Positions 34,204-47,900 of a stretch of DNA of 64,000 nucleotides are shown piece after piece. The DNA comes from Chelonoidis abingdonii (Eukaryota > Chordata > Testudines > Testudinidae), in assembly GCF_003597395.2 (NCBI RefSeq), contig NC_133773.1:72012438-72076437 (forward strand). The letters run 5' to 3'. Below the pieces are notes generated by a model. The model was given only the letters and a program-made list of their open reading frames with translations, made no database searches and was not told the DNA's origin. How positions within the stretch are numbered: position 1 is the first letter of the stretch; every line of letters begins with the position of its first letter. A program made the translations under genes and the position numbers.

Positions 34204-36635
34204 ATAAATATAGATACTGAGTCACAAATAACTCCAGTTGCTTCCTATGGGCCTGATCCCCAAATGACCACCCACACTGGGAGTCATGTGTGTTCAGCAC
34301 CACTCAGTCCTAAAGTGAGCATAAATGCCACATCTATTTGATACCAATAAATCAATGGCTCACATTTGGCATGTCCAGTCACACATTGTGGTGTCATTAG
34401 ACCCATCACTGGCAATCTGTAGGGGTATATTAAGTCTCTCAAAAAATAATATTGCATTGGTATCAAAGGTTTCATATTCTTATTGGTTAACCTATGCATT
34501 GCTAATTAAACCGTTAAAACCCTAGAAAAGTGTGAGAATAAAAGCAGTCAAGAGAAGGTAATTTATTTGACCTGATCTGATGTGTACACACAAATGATAA
34601 AATAGACTGGGCAGAATCAAATTACTGCAGTCCAGACAGCTCCTTTCATGGAATGAGGGGAGATGGGGTTCACGGACCTCAGAGTTTTAACCCCTATACT
34701 GCTATTAAAGCTAAAAGCCAATGTACTCAATACTTGCATGCTTCAATAGAGTTGTCAGCAATTATACAAGCATTGAGGATAGCGTTCAGCCCCTGCACAT
34801 TAAAAGGTATCTTCCCCCCCGCCTCACACCTTTTCACATGCTTTTTTGCTTAACTCATTTCATCCTGATTTTGTATCTAGTATTGGGTATGTGTGTTTGG
34901 CTTTGGGAAGGTCAGCTATGATTAATTTCCCTTAACTGAATTGCATTTTGCACTTAAAGAGAGAGTAAACCTTGTGCTATGTAAGTAATAGGTAAAACAC
35001 AATCATCTCAACCTCACAGAATATATCTCATCCTGCGTTAAGGGAACAAGTGAGGACAGGTACTCACCATAGGCTGTTATTTAGAAAATATGCAAAGATA
35101 GAACAAAAGCAATTTTAGTTTGAGTTATAGAAACACTATTAACAATGGACAATAATAATGCCATGGAGATGAGCTTGAAGGCTGAGAGTTTCAAGAACTT
35201 ATGGGACTTAGGTACTGAATTCCCACTGAATTTGAATGGGAATTGGATGCCTCACTCCCTTCAACCTCTTTCAAAATCCCAAGAGAACACAGTCTACATG
35301 GAGCTGAGAATACTGGTGGCAATATTATAGGTATCAATCTTTTAATCAAATCAGTCATCTCTACCTTCCTGGAATTATACAAAATGTCTTAATCTGAACC
35401 ATTCAATTTCCCATATGATTATACCTTTGGTTATACTGCCCTCAAGCGGCAAAAAAGAAACCCCTTCATTGAATATAGTTTATTGTATTGAATAATTTAT
35501 CTATCAGCTGCCTAACACATTTCCTGTGTATTTTTTCCCCAAGTGTGGAGGCAAGCCTGTCCACTGATCTCCTGCTGCAGCTCCTGGCAGAAGAGTACAA
35601 GCTAGTCTGAAAAGTACAGTGCATGATTTCTACCTGAAGATCTTGTTGAAGGAACATGAATGGCACTACGCTTCCAAAAGCTAAGAAAAGTCCAGAGCAC
35701 TGCAGCTACCTGTTTTTATGAGTCAGGCAAGGAGGTAAGAATAAGGACTGGATAAACTGTGACTAGAAGAATCAGGGTGAGCTTGTAGTTATGGAAAAAG
35801 AGATCTAATACAACATAGCCTGTCTCACTGAGCCTCATGTTGAGCCCACACCCCCAAGAGCCAACCACGGGTTACATAGGGCTCCAGTGACAACCCTATC
35901 CTACCAAAGAACCAGAGTATAAATAGCATACTAGGCCCTCTGTCACTGGAGGACATGCAGTGAGGAGATGCAGAAGGAATCTAACTTTGAGGATTGAGAC
36001 ATGCAAGAGTGTTAATTTGGAAAATGAAGGGGAAATTAAGAACTGACTGGAATAAGCAATAAAACTATTATTAGTCACATTGCCTAAAACGATGTATAAC
36101 TAGACGTTCTGACATATGTAAGAGCACCACTACATCCACCAGTAGGAAAAATGTAACCTGAAACTTTGTTCAAAGTAACATAAAACACCACCCTATTGCT
36201 AATAAACCAACCAATTAGAAAAAGGTCCCATAATTTCCTGAAACAATGATAATAATTAGGGCTGTAGGGCTCACTCAAAACAAGTTATTTTTAGCCACTG
36301 GAAGAAAATGCGAGTTGGGCTGACAGTCACATGTCACATAACCCAATTTTCTTGCAAGATACTAAGGACAAGGTATAGATCGCAGACAGTTTACTGACTC
36401 TTCTGCCAGACTGGTAAAAAGGCAGCTATGGATCAACATGCTTTGGCTTCATATTTTGGAAATATTTGTTTTTAGTTTTAATAGTTTTAAATATCAAACT
36501 ATTTTTTTTTTCAGTCACTGAGAGGACATAGTACCATTTACACACTTTTCTGTCAAATTCTGTCTTGTAAATTAAGTCCCCGTGGAAAATGTGGAAAGGG
36601 TCACAGCTATACTGCTAATTTCAGTTCAGATTTAC
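34204..36635. other. Intergenic sequence
   Basis: About 2.4 kb without a recognisable gene. Nothing here is clear enough to name as a repeat. Confidence 0.5.
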
Positions 36636-36647
36636 AATACTGTCATA

Positions 36648-37911
36648 AGTGACAAAGAGTCCTGTGGCACCCTAGAGACTAACAGATGTATTGGAGCATA
36701 AGCTTTCATGGGTGAATATCCACTTCGTCAAATGCATGTAGCGGAAATTTCCAAAGGCAGGTATAAATATGCAAGAAAGAATCAGTCTAGAAATAACGAG
36801 GTTAGTTCAATCAGGGAGGATGAGGCCCTCTTCTAGCAGTTCAGGTACGAACACCATGGGTGGAGAAACTGCTTTTGTAGTTCGCTAGCCATTCACAGTC
36901 TTTGTTTAATCCTGAGCTGATGGTGTCAAATTTGCAGATGAACTGAAGCTCAGCAGTTTCTCTTTGAAGTCTGGTCCTGAAGTTTTTTTGCTGCAGGATG
37001 GCCACCTTAAGGTCTGCTATAGTGTGGCCAGGGAGGTTGAAGTGCTCTCCTACAGGTTTTTGTATATTGCCATTCCTAATATCTGATTTGTGTCCATTTA
37101 TCCTTTTCCGTAGTGACTGTCCAGTTTGGCCGATGTACATAGCAGAGGGCATTGCTGGCACATGATGGCATATATTACATTGGTGGATGTGCAGGTGAAT
37201 GAACCGGTGATGATGTGCCTGATCTGGTTAGATCCTGTGATGGTGTTGCTGGTGTAAATATGTGGGCAGAGGCAGCATCGAGGTTTGCTGCATGGATTGG
37301 TTCCTAAGTAAGAGTTGTTATGGTGCGGTGTGTGGTTGCTGGTGAGAATATGCTTAAGATTGATGGGTTGTCTGTGGGCAAGGACTGGCTTGCCTCCCAA
37401 AGCCTGTGAAAGCAAGGGATCGTTCTCCAGGATGGACTGTAGATTACTGATGATGCATTGGAGAGGTTTTAGCTGAGGACTGTAGGTGATGACCAGTGGA
37501 GTTCTGCTGGTTTCTTTCTTGGGCTTGTCTTGCAGCAGGAGGCTTCTGGATACACGTCTGGCTCTGTTGTTTCCTTATTTCCTCATGTGCGTATTGTAGT
37601 TTTGAGAATGCTTGGTGAAGATCTTGTAGGTGCTGGTCTCTGTTTGAGGGGTTGGAGCAAATGCGGTTGAACCTCAGCGCTTAGCTGTAGATGATGGACT
37701 GTGTGGTGTGTCCGGGATGGAAGCTGGAGGCTTGAAGGTAGGCACAGCAGTCAGTGGGTTTTTTATATATGGTGGTGGTAACGTGACCGTCACTTATTTG
37801 TACTGTGGTGTCTAGGAAGTGGACCTCCCATGTAGATTGGTCCATGCTGGTGCCACAGGACTCTGTCGCTATTTACAGATCCAGACTAACACAGCTACCC
37901 CTCTGATACTT
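36648..37911 (-). mobile_element. Penelope-like element with 12-bp target duplication
   Basis: The element lies between perfect copies of AATACTGTCATA (36636-36647 and 37912-37923). On the minus strand it starts AGTATCAGAGGGGTAGCTGT, passes through the C-terminal part of an RT and a GIY-YIG endonuclease, and ends GGTGCCACAGGACTCTTTGT. The same GTGCCACAGGACTC motif also occurs inverted near the other end (37850-37863), a terminal structure usual for these elements. The RT core is missing, so the copy is 5' truncated or internally deleted. Confidence 0.88.
36841..37850 (-). pseudogene. Penelope-like RT tail and GIY-YIG endonuclease, frameshifted
   Basis: From the right: EVHFLDTTVQISDG, TTTIYKKPTDC and SSFHPGHTTQSIIYS (RT C-terminal part, closed by a stop); then KHILTSNHTPHHNNSYLG and CSKPRCCLC, a Cys-rich zinc-binding motif; then after a frame change MYIGQTGQSLRKRINGHKSD, GEHFNLPGH and LQRETAELQFICKF, the endonuclease. 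The Tyr, Arg and His of the GIY-YIG fold are visible and the closing Glu is probably within the ELQFI helix. Coding is broken by at least one stop and one frame shift. Confidence 0.85.
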
Positions 37912-37923
37912 AATACTGTCATA

Positions 37924-38782
37924 GAATCATTGTACAGAAGTGGCAAGCAATGACCTCAACATGCACTCACAACTGCTACCGATTTCAATGGTAGTTGAAT
38001 ACATATTTGAGAACAGGACTCAAAAACTTGTTTTACACAAGACTAATACTTTTCACTGCACACTATTTCAAGCCCCCAAAGACAGTTCAGTTATGTTGGA
38101 GAGCATGAAACTTCCAGCTCCATTGCCTTAGCTGCAAACAAGAAATAAAAGAAACCATTTGCATGTATTAGATAGCACTAAACAAATGTATTGATTAGGA
38201 AATATTTGGTAGGAAAATAAAAACAAAAGGTGAGGACCTTCTTCCTAGAGAGGAGTTTACCATTTCATTACACGATACCACTTCTTCTGAAAAGGAACAT
38301 TTGAAATATTTGGTCAACTATGCAGCCACCACCACTGACCAGTGAACAGGCTCACAAATGTTATAAGTCTTGTTGTGCTATAGGAACCTTCAGAGTGATG
38401 CTCCCATTCTATCCCAAATCATAAAATGTGAATGGCATTGAGAAAAAATGTACTTAATTTCAATGTGTGATTTAGTATCATTACCATTTCCTCCCCTCTT
38501 CACAGAAGTTATGAAAAAAAGTTCTATGATGCTTCCACCATGCATTTCCTCATTTGGCATCATATATGGAGGCTTTAGTTAACTGACCAATGTACATATT
38601 ATATTACAATCTTACATTCTAGACTAGAGTTTACTATTTAACTTATACATGATTATCTTACTGTTTTGATTAAAAAGTGCTAACTCATGAAAGCATCATC
38701 TTGATTACACACCTCAGAATCTTCATCAGCCAAGTTTATTTCTCTCTCCATTCAAGTCATTTTATAAGTACTGTTGTGGAAT
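37924..38782. other. CBR4 3' flank
   Basis: Mostly AT-rich unique sequence. A minus-strand AATAAA at 38740-38735, 43 bases after the CBR4 stop, is a candidate poly(A) signal and would give a very short 3' UTR; later signals are possible. Confidence 0.45.
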
Positions 38783-38961
38783 TTAAATTACAAGCTGCAA
38801 GCCTCCATCTACAACTAGAATATGCCCTGTAATATAGGGAGACTCTAGAAGAAAGATAACAGCTTGTGCAACTTCATCAGGCTCTCCAAATCTTCCAAGA
38901 GGAATAGTTTTCTTCAACTGATCTTCTTTCAAATGTGCAGTCATCTCTGTGTGAATAAAGC
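38783..38961 (-). CDS. CBR4: CBR4 coding exon 5
   Basis: Acceptor TTCTTAG|GC. It encodes residues 178 (part) to 236, [17 protein letters not shown] to GGLQLVI, then TAA at 38785-38783. It includes the substrate-loop helix and the dimer/tetramer-forming C-terminal strand typical of this enzyme family. Confidence 0.95.
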
Positions 38962-41900
38962 CTAAGAAAGAAAAAATGTTTGTGACATAAAATGTAAGCA
39001 GAACTGATGGGAGTAGCTGTAGAAGTCTGTAAGAAATCCTGGTATAATATAGTGGCTCTATAAGATCCTTGAGTCCTATCCTTATCCAACTCAAAGTAAG
39101 TTTTTTCATAAACATAATATAGTTATTTCACTGAGATTCAATCCAATCTCAGCGCAAATACATTTTGCACAAATACACTATTACTCCTGATGGTATTCTG
39201 CACCAAAAAATTAAAAATTCTGTGCACCATATTTTAAAATTTTGCTAGTTTTATTTGTCAATAAATAAATGCAGAGCATGGCAGTGGGGAGCACACGCCA
39301 CTGGCTGCATGAAGGTGAGAGATCACCCTGCAGCCCCCCCCATCACCACTCACCATTGGGACATGGACTCAGTGGTGAGGCTGCACCCTACTCTGACCCA
39401 ACGCAAGGCCTGGACCTGCCTTAGAAAATCCCTAGAGCTCTGAAAATCACCAGGTGCACCAAGTGTGGGGCAGGCAGGCAGGCTCAACCAGGCAAGATCC
39501 AAGTGTGAAGGGGCTCGGTGTGGGGGGATCCAGGTATGGGGTGAGAGGGTTCTGTGTGGGACGATCTCAGTGTGGGGGGGGGCAGGAATCTGGATTCACA
39601 GAAGTTTGTTGGGGGGCTTCCAAGTGAAGGTGGTTGGATCTCAGCGGAGGGGTCTGGGTACAGCTAGTTGGGGATCAGTGGCATCAAGGTATGGATGTGG
39701 GGCTCATCAGTCTGAGTGTTTGAGTGCAGGGAACTCAGTGTGGGGTGGTCTGGGTGTAGAAGTGGGGGTCCGGAGGCAGGGGGTCTGGGTGCAGAGGATT
39801 GAGGTTCAATGGGATGGAGTTCAGATATGGAGTTTTAGGAAGGTTTTGGGTGTACGGGGTGAAGCTTGGCAAGGGTGTCTGGGTATGGGAGATTCAGATG
39901 CATGAGGGTTGGGTAGATGGGGGAGCAGCTCCCCCATACAGTGATCCCTCCCCCTGCAACTGAGGAGCTATGGGGGCAGGAAGCAGGGGAGGTTTCTTGG
40001 GGTGGGTCTAACACAGCCCCAGCCACTCCCTGCAGGGGAATAAGTCCTGTCCTCTCCTGCCTCCAGCCTAGCTGGACTAGCAGCTGATCCCAGCTCAGGG
40101 TAGGAGTCATTGGCTGGGATGTCCCCAGCCCCATGTTGATTTACCTCTCGGACGGCTGCTCCGATATACCTGCACTGATAGGGAGTGGTGCATGACTGCT
40201 CTTGCAGCTTCCATATCAGAAAGTCATTTTTCTGTGGGGAAGCAAAGAAATTTCCAGGGGCATGAATTCTGCATCTGTGCAGTATTTCCCCAGAAGTAAT
40301 ATATATGTATTTGTGTACACACCCACACACACACCCCCCCAACATAGCTCAGTGGTTTGAGCATTGGCCTGCTAAACCCAGGGTTGTGAGTTCAATCCTT
40401 GAGGGGGGCCACTTAGGGATCTGGGGCAAAAACTGGTCCTGCTAGTGAAGGCAGGGAGCTGGACTCGATGACCTTTCCAGGTCCCTTCCAGTTCTAGGAG
40501 ACAGGTATATCTCCAATTATTATTAACAGCAATCAACATATATTAGAGGGGTTTGATGTCAGTGGAAACCTGTGATAAATTAACCATATCAGGTTTTTCA
40601 CAATAAAGAGAGATTTCAGAAGCTGATCCTCAAAAACACGTTATGTATAATGAGACACACTGCCCCATATTCATCATAGTGGTATAATTATGATATGGTT
40701 ATGACACAATTATGATGCATCTTGTGCAAAATGTGGCATGTGAGGTGTGTACGGAAAGGTTTAATTTGCTGAATATGATTATCCTATTTGTATGCATGTA
40801 TCATTTTTGTACCTAGAGTTACAAATATTGACTATGTATTTGTATTTCAAATGTGCTTACTCCTGGGTAACACCCAAAGGTTTGTTTGCATTCAGGCAAG
40901 CCAGCACATCATGAATGGCCCATCAGCGAAGACAATGGGACAGGGAAAACACTTGTCCTCACCTGGGGACACTTCAACTAGTCTATGAATAATGGCTACT
41001 ATGCAAGGCATGCAACCATACCATATAATACTGAACTCAATTTTGGTACCTGCATTTTTCCACAAATTGGGCTGGGAACCTGATTTGGAAAAGGGTTCCT
41101 GACAGTCAGAGAAATTATGTAAAGGTGGGGAATGACATCGTGACTTGTCTTTACCCCCACACAACTCAACACTTGAAAGAACCTCTCCTGAAGATGAAAG
41201 GATTTGAAATGGGGGAGGAGACCCCAAGCTGCAAAGCAGATGCAACTTGTGCCTCAAGAATCTGCAAGCCTGCTTGTATCATAAGTCAGGGTGAGATTTG
41301 CTGATTCAAATATTATCTAGTTTGTATAAGACTTAGATTGCGATTTTGTTTGATTTCGGAGGTAACCTGCTTTGATCTGTTTGCTATCACTTAAAAATCT
41401 ATCTTTCTGTAGTTAGTAAACTTGCTTAAGGTTTTATCTTAACCAGTGTGTTTTTAAGTGAACTGTCAGTGAATCTTGGCTCTGTTAGCAAGGGGTGTTG
41501 CATATCTTTCCAACATTGAGGGGGAAGCAGACTAATCTAATGAGCTTGCACTGTACAAAGAGCTACAGGGACACATAGGGATAGTAGAGGGGGTGGCTGA
41601 GTGGGGGCACAGAGACATAGGAACGGGAGCAGCGGGCACAGAGCAGTGTTCCCTCTAATTTTTCCCACCCATGTGTGGAATGAATTTTGTTATGTGCACC
41701 AATATGGAGGTGATGTGTCACATAACACAAATTAATGTGGCAGGGTGGGCTGAGGAGTTTGGGAAGGGGCTCAGAGCTTGGGGGGGGGGGTGAGGGCTCG
41801 AGCTGGGATTGCACACACTGGGGTGGTGCTGAGGGGGTTGGGGTACAGTGGGACTCCCCATGGCTACGGTGGGGACAGAGGACTCCCCCCACCAGTCTTT

Positions 41901-44900
41901 CCCCAAAAAGCAGCAGTGGGGCTAGAGGTGCTGCTCCCCCGACCACGGCAAGTCCATGGCTGTGCCGGGTCAGGCTCGGGGAGAGGCACTGCAGCAGGTC
42001 CAGGGCTTGGGGAGAGGAGGGTATCTGATTAGGGGTAGACGGACATGTGGACAGAAGATGCAAGGACACATGAGGATAGGGGCAGATGCGCCTGACTGAA
42101 TGGGAGAGGCTAGGAGTCAGCCAGAGTCTGCATGTGAGGGAAACTCCCTAACAATCCTTCCCCAAAAACCCTGGTGGGAAAAGTATGGAACAATACCCAA
42201 CTACTGTCCAAGTTCACACCCAGGCTCCTTCCCAGTAATTACTTCCTTCTACCTCAGCTCCTCTGTTACCCGACCCCTTCACACACACCCCGAAGCCTTT
42301 GCAGTGCTTCTGAGGAGTGCAGCAAATACAGTTCTGCACTGTAGTTTAAATGCATGATTATTCGAAGTTATGTATTAATATGCCTAGTAAGGAATCTATT
42401 TGTCAAAAAATGTTTCCTGAATAGTTTTTGTGATCGGTATTGTTACAGACATACTTGCTGACAGGTATTTTGAAATAAATTACCAAAATAATTGAAACTG
42501 GTGTGATTATATTGTGTTATTTTGACAAAAAATGTCAAATTTGGCAGAATTTTAAAGTATTGTGCACAGAATTTTTAATTTAGCACATACTGTTTATACT
42601 TGTTCATTAGCCCATTCATTTATAAGCTGACCCCCCAAGACGGATAGGTAAAAAATGGCAAAAAAAACCAACCAACCAAACAAAAAAACAACCCACAACT
42701 TTATGACCCTTTCATAAGCCAACCCTGTATTTCAGGGGTTGGCAAACTTTGTCTCCCGGCCCACTAGGGTAAGCCACTAGGGGGCCGGGACGTTTTATTT
42801 AGGTGAAGCGTTCACAGGCATGAAGCCCCTCAGTTCCCCATGGTCCTGGTTCACCGTTCCCAGCCAACAGGAGCTGCAGGAAGTGGAGCGGGCCGAGGGA
42901 CATGCTGGCCACCACTTCCCACAGATCCCATTGGCTGGGAACAGCAAACCGCTCCATCCCTGCGAACGCTCCAGGTAAACAAAATAACGATGCATTAAGA
43001 TATTCAATTCAATAGAACTTAAAATCATCAAGTTTTGGTGTAGACCCCTTGATAAGCCGACCCCAGGTCTTTAATGATTCACTTTTTTACCAACAAAATT
43101 CAGCTTACGAATAAGTACATATGGTAATTTAATTTTTGGTGCATAATTGCCTCAGGAGTAATTATCAAAAGGTATAAAAAGTAGAGGTAAAGTGGTCTAT
43201 TTCACCCTCCCATGAAAACCTCTAAATAAACCCACACAAAGAAGTCTATAAAGATCTTAACTGAAATGAATTTTATAGTTACTATAAAAATTTTATTCAG
43301 AACTTCTAGAGAAAACGTGCAGCTGGAAATGTTTTAAACCTTTTGTTTATTTCTTAATGTTGAAACGGCAAATCCCTTTTGTGAAACACCTATTTGCAAA
43401 TACTTTAGCTAAATGCAAAGCTCTAATATTATTGCTATGTAAATGGTAAAATGTTTTGTGTACGAACTTGGAATCTAATGACTTTACTATTCTAAGAAGC
43501 CATTTAGTTTAGCAATTAAGTATAGAATATTTATAATTCTTTTTTCCCCATTAAATTACTCAAAAAGAAACCCAACTCAAGAAAACCTCCTCAAGATTTC
43601 AACTATGGTGACAAAGTTAACTAAGACACTGCCAAAGGACTAGACTTAAAACTAATTTTATTTTATTGGAATAGTGAAATGCAATAAATTAAAATATTAA
43701 TAGTTTCTCTTGTTATTCACCAAAAGGTTAAACTGAGTATTCTTGGAGAAGAAATGGGGCTAAACATCAGAAAATAAACAGTGGGATTTAATTGGGTACA
43801 AGATTCTTAACTGGCCAGTCTCAAGACAGCTCCTTAAATGGTTTCTTCTAAGTAAGTGATTTAAATATTTTCTTGGATTTCATGGAATTTACTGAAAATT
43901 GCTTACTCTTCCCAATTATAGTATCTTTCCGTTATCAATGGTGGGTGTGTCTTTTTTATACACATAGATATATAAAAAACACACACAAAGAGGATCCACC
44001 TGCTTTCGAAATTATTTTGTAAAGAATACAAACATTCTTTGTTTTCTACGGATAGACAGTCTGGTTTCATAATAATTTTGGAAACTAGGGCCTTAGTTTC
44101 AGTTTATAAAGAGAAAAAAGTGCCACACCAAAGGCAAGTCCACTCTGAGAGATCTAATCTCTGCTAAAAGCTCTCCAGAGAGAGGCATACTTCCATTACA
44201 ATCTGTTCTGTAACCGGTTTATTAGCTGGGTTCTGTCACTTGTGTTGCTTTGTTTAATGTTTTCTTTTCCTTTCTTTAACAAAATAGCCAAGATCAATAG
44301 CTTGGTTATTTTGCCTGATCTCAATTATGGTGTACCCAAAAGGTATGTAAAGAATCTGACCTTATACCTGGCAATAAGAGAAACAATTAGTAAGAACTGG
44401 CTTACTATTTCTAGTTTCTCTAAACATTTGTAGTAATTTATAATACAATTACTTGGCATCTAACAATTTAAAGTTACTCCTTTCTACCCCATACAACTAT
44501 ATAGCCCTTTAAGAAATTGAAAGATCAGTCCCATCAGGAAATACACCTCTACCCCGACATAACGTGATCTGATATAACACAAATTCGGATATAACACGGT
44601 AACGCAGTGCTGAGGCAGGGGGGGTGGAGAACACATGGCAACACTGCACACACTGGTGGATCAAAGCAAGTTCGATATAACGCGGTTTCACCTATAACGC
44701 GGTAAGATTTTTTGGCTCCTGAGAACAGCGTTATATTGGGATAGAGGTATAGTACAATATGCCCCCTCTCATCCATTTTCTTTTGTCTACTAAGTCTGAA
44801 ACATTAAGGACAATGCAGATATAGACAGGAATCTCCTATAAAAAAAGAGAAATTCCTCCTTACGAAGCATTTCTTAAATTTCCTTTTCTACACAGGGTTA

Positions 44901-47900
44901 GTTCACAGAAGCAAAAGGATAAGCAAACAAAATTAAATTAGATATTCAAGAAGGAACACACATTTATTCCCTTAAGCACATTCATATGAAAAATAGGCTG
45001 AGTAATAAGATAGACCATCTTTTTTAAGAAAAAACTTTTTCAATAAAAGATTACCATTCTGTTTGGAAACTAGCCTAAAACTTGCTACTTAGTGTTTTCC
45101 CATCGGTGTACTTTTATAAATAGTTTCTTACTTTCAGAGTACAATAACCAAATAGTAAGTGTTTCTTTGTTCCAACCTTGCTGATCTATAACTGAAGTAA
45201 TCACAAACAATGTGCAGAGATTTAGTATCTTAATCGTGAACTAACCTGGAGCAACCATGTTGACTCGAATTTTCTTTCTTGCTACTTCTTTAGCAAGAGA
45301 GCGTGAAAATCCAACTAACCCTGCTTTGCTGGCACTGTACACACTCTGACCAGAATTGCCCTTGAGTCCAACAATACTTCCTAAAACAAACAGAAGAGCA
45401 AACAGAGGCCAAATGACAGGCTAAATTTAATCTTTTACAACAGCAATGTTGTGGCTTTACTGAAGTCAGAACTTTTAATCACCATCCTTTTAAACAACAG
45501 CAATTAGATCTCGATATGCATTTGAGTCCCTATTTGCAAGTTAGAACTAAAAATCTTCCCTCGAATGCATGCCTAACTATTGGAGAGACAGTTAAGATTA
45601 CAACTAAAGTAATGAAAATATGATTGCTTCCTGAATATTAACTTATCACTGACAGCAAATCTCTCAGCTACCTATGTGCAGTTCATACAAATATGCAACA
45701 GAAAATTATAGTACTGGTAAGTCTGTGGCAAAGCTCCCTGAATACCACCCTCCTAGAAAGGAAAAAAAGCCATGCCTTTATTTATTTTGATTTTAATTAA
45801 GAATAACACTTGCAATAATTGGCAGAAGTTACAGGAAGATTATAAAAGCATGATGAAATGCAGACTAAAGGTTTTATAAGGACTTTATTTCTCACTGACA
45901 TGAGCTGTGTTTACATTCAGAGGTTGTTGAAAAAGTTTAAAAAGGAGCAATGTGTTCACAAAAGAAAGGCTAAGAAAATAGTGACTCAGTGAGTTTAAAT
46001 GAGAAGACACACGTGCATAAAGTTACTTGAATGCATAAGGGTTTGCAGGACTAGGAATAAAAACTAACCACACACACAAAATTCATCATAATTGAAAAAA
46101 ACATAATACGCCTTCAGTCTTTCATAGTGTGTGTTACTTCTGGATTGCTTTAAAGGGGCACTGTAAATCTGCAACCTAGTCTTTTTTTTAAATTAAAAAT
46201 ATAAAAGATTACACCTGCCTTTGAATCCTCTTCCCAAATGTTATGGTTAAAAAAAAAAAAAAAAACCACACCACACGCACATTTTCCTAATTCTTTAACA
46301 TATTACCGTTTCACAAACAGAGAAATCTATCAGACTCTCCAGACAAAACCACCAAGGTAACTTTACAGCAAATGCTATGAATAGTGACAGGTAAATACAC
46401 TGGGGAAAATATCTTAATTTTTCAGTTGTGGGCATCTTTGGTTTTCATCTTACAATTAGCTTCAAATGGGCACAGAGGTCTAATCATTTGAAGTGCATTC
46501 CAGGCTTGGAGCATAACAATGAATGCAGAATATTTTCAAAATGACATGTGGAGAATTTTTATTTTTTTTTTATTATGCCTCTCTACAAGTAACTGGACCC
46601 AATTACAAAACATTAATTTTAGGACATTATACATTTCCTACAATTGTGTTTCAATTTTGGATTCTTGCTACGTTTTTAGAGGTATGCCTTTTAACATGAA
46701 ATTTCTAAGACTGTGGCTAAGAAGGTTAATTTTATTTCAGTGACTACATTCACTTGCGTGAGGTTGAGACTCACCTATGTTAACAATAGCACCTCCCTGC
46801 TGTTGAAGCATATGTCTTACAGCAGCTTTGCATGTCAACATAGTTCCCAGAAGGTTAGTGTTAATTTGGGATACCATATCTTCAGATGTGGTTCTCAGCA
46901 ACAAGCCATCCCTGTCACAAAAAACAAAACAAAAACAAAAAAATAAAAACACAAAAACAAAACAAAAAACAAAACAAAACAAAACACACCACACCACACT
47001 TGAAAAATCGGTTCAAGTCATCCCTGGTCAAATTCCATTGACCAGAATGAAGTTCTACCATGGAAGAATTGGACCCTACATATACTAGCACTGTTCTTGA
47101 TAACACTGAAAAATTATGTACAGTAATACGACAAAGCCCTCATCAGCCATTTTGCTGATAGTATATGACAAGCGGTTAAATGTACTAGCTCAGAGGACTG
47201 TCAAACAATAAATTTCTAATTAATCAATTTATTTTTGACCATGAAGAGATCGGAAATTATATATATTTGTACTTGAGTTTCACTTCCATCAAAAATAATG
47301 TATCTTTGAATACAACAGAAAGACAAGGAGAGTAAAGTAATATGTTTATTGGACCAACTTCCATTGAAGAGAAAGACAAGTTTTCAAACTTACACAGAGC
47401 TATTCTTCAGGTCTAGGAAATGGACTTGGAGGATATGTCTTCACTACAGTTAGACACCAAAGCTGACCCATGTCAGCTGACTCAGGCTCGCAGGGTCATA
47501 AAATTGTGGTATAGCTGGAGTCTGAACTCTGGGACCCTAGGGAAGGTCCTAAACCTCAGGCTCCATACTAAGCCCTAATGTGTATTTTATTTTTTACAGA
47601 CCCACAGGGCACCTGCAGGTATTTAATTGCAGTATAGACATATCCTTAGCATCGCAGCTAAAAACACAAGGTGGAACATATTAACTACTTATGCTAAACA
47701 CCACATATTTCAAGGGACTAGTAAATGAGAAACAGCCCCTTGGCACCTCTCAGTGGTGCCAGTAAAATCCATGTCTTATGGGGGAGGGGGGGGAAGAGAC
47801 AGGGGCACCAACTAAGGGGGGCACATGACCTCCCCATGTGATTCCTCACCGCCCTGCCTCCAGCCCATGGCTCCCATGCTCTCCCCATCCCTCCCCACAT

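Larger units (their letters stand above)
39180..43162. mobile_element. Large inverted-ended DNA element with nested insertions
   Basis: The left end, ATTACTCCTGATGGTATTCT then GCACCAAAAAATTAA and AAATTCTGTGCACCATA, is mirrored on the right by TTAATTTTTGGTGCATAATT with CTCAGGAGTAAT (43129-43162) and, before an insertion at 42600-43125, by TATTGTGCACAGAATTTTTA. Contents: irregular G-rich repeats (39440-39960), a tRNA SINE (40340-40520), an LTR-like stretch (41260-41560) and a short MITE (from 41643). No transposase is visible, and no clean target duplication; superfamily unknown. Confidence 0.6.
38962..45245 (-). other. CBR4: CBR4 intron 4, repeat-filled
   Basis: A 6.3-kb GT-AG intron (donor CCAG|GTTAG at 45245, acceptor at 38962). 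Most of it is a 4-kb inverted-ended element with other repeats inside, plus a TA-flanked MITE near the start. The stretch 43163-44541 holds nothing I can name. Confidence 0.85.

Noticed and set aside
40340..40410. Possible tRNA gene with A and B boxes
   Set aside because: The tRNA-like head continues into a SINE body, and the 3' half cannot form a cloverleaf with an acceptor stem.
41563..42069. 168-codon minus-strand open frame
   Set aside because: Pro/Ser-rich translation of a G-rich repeat with no domain; overlapping open frames occur on both strands.
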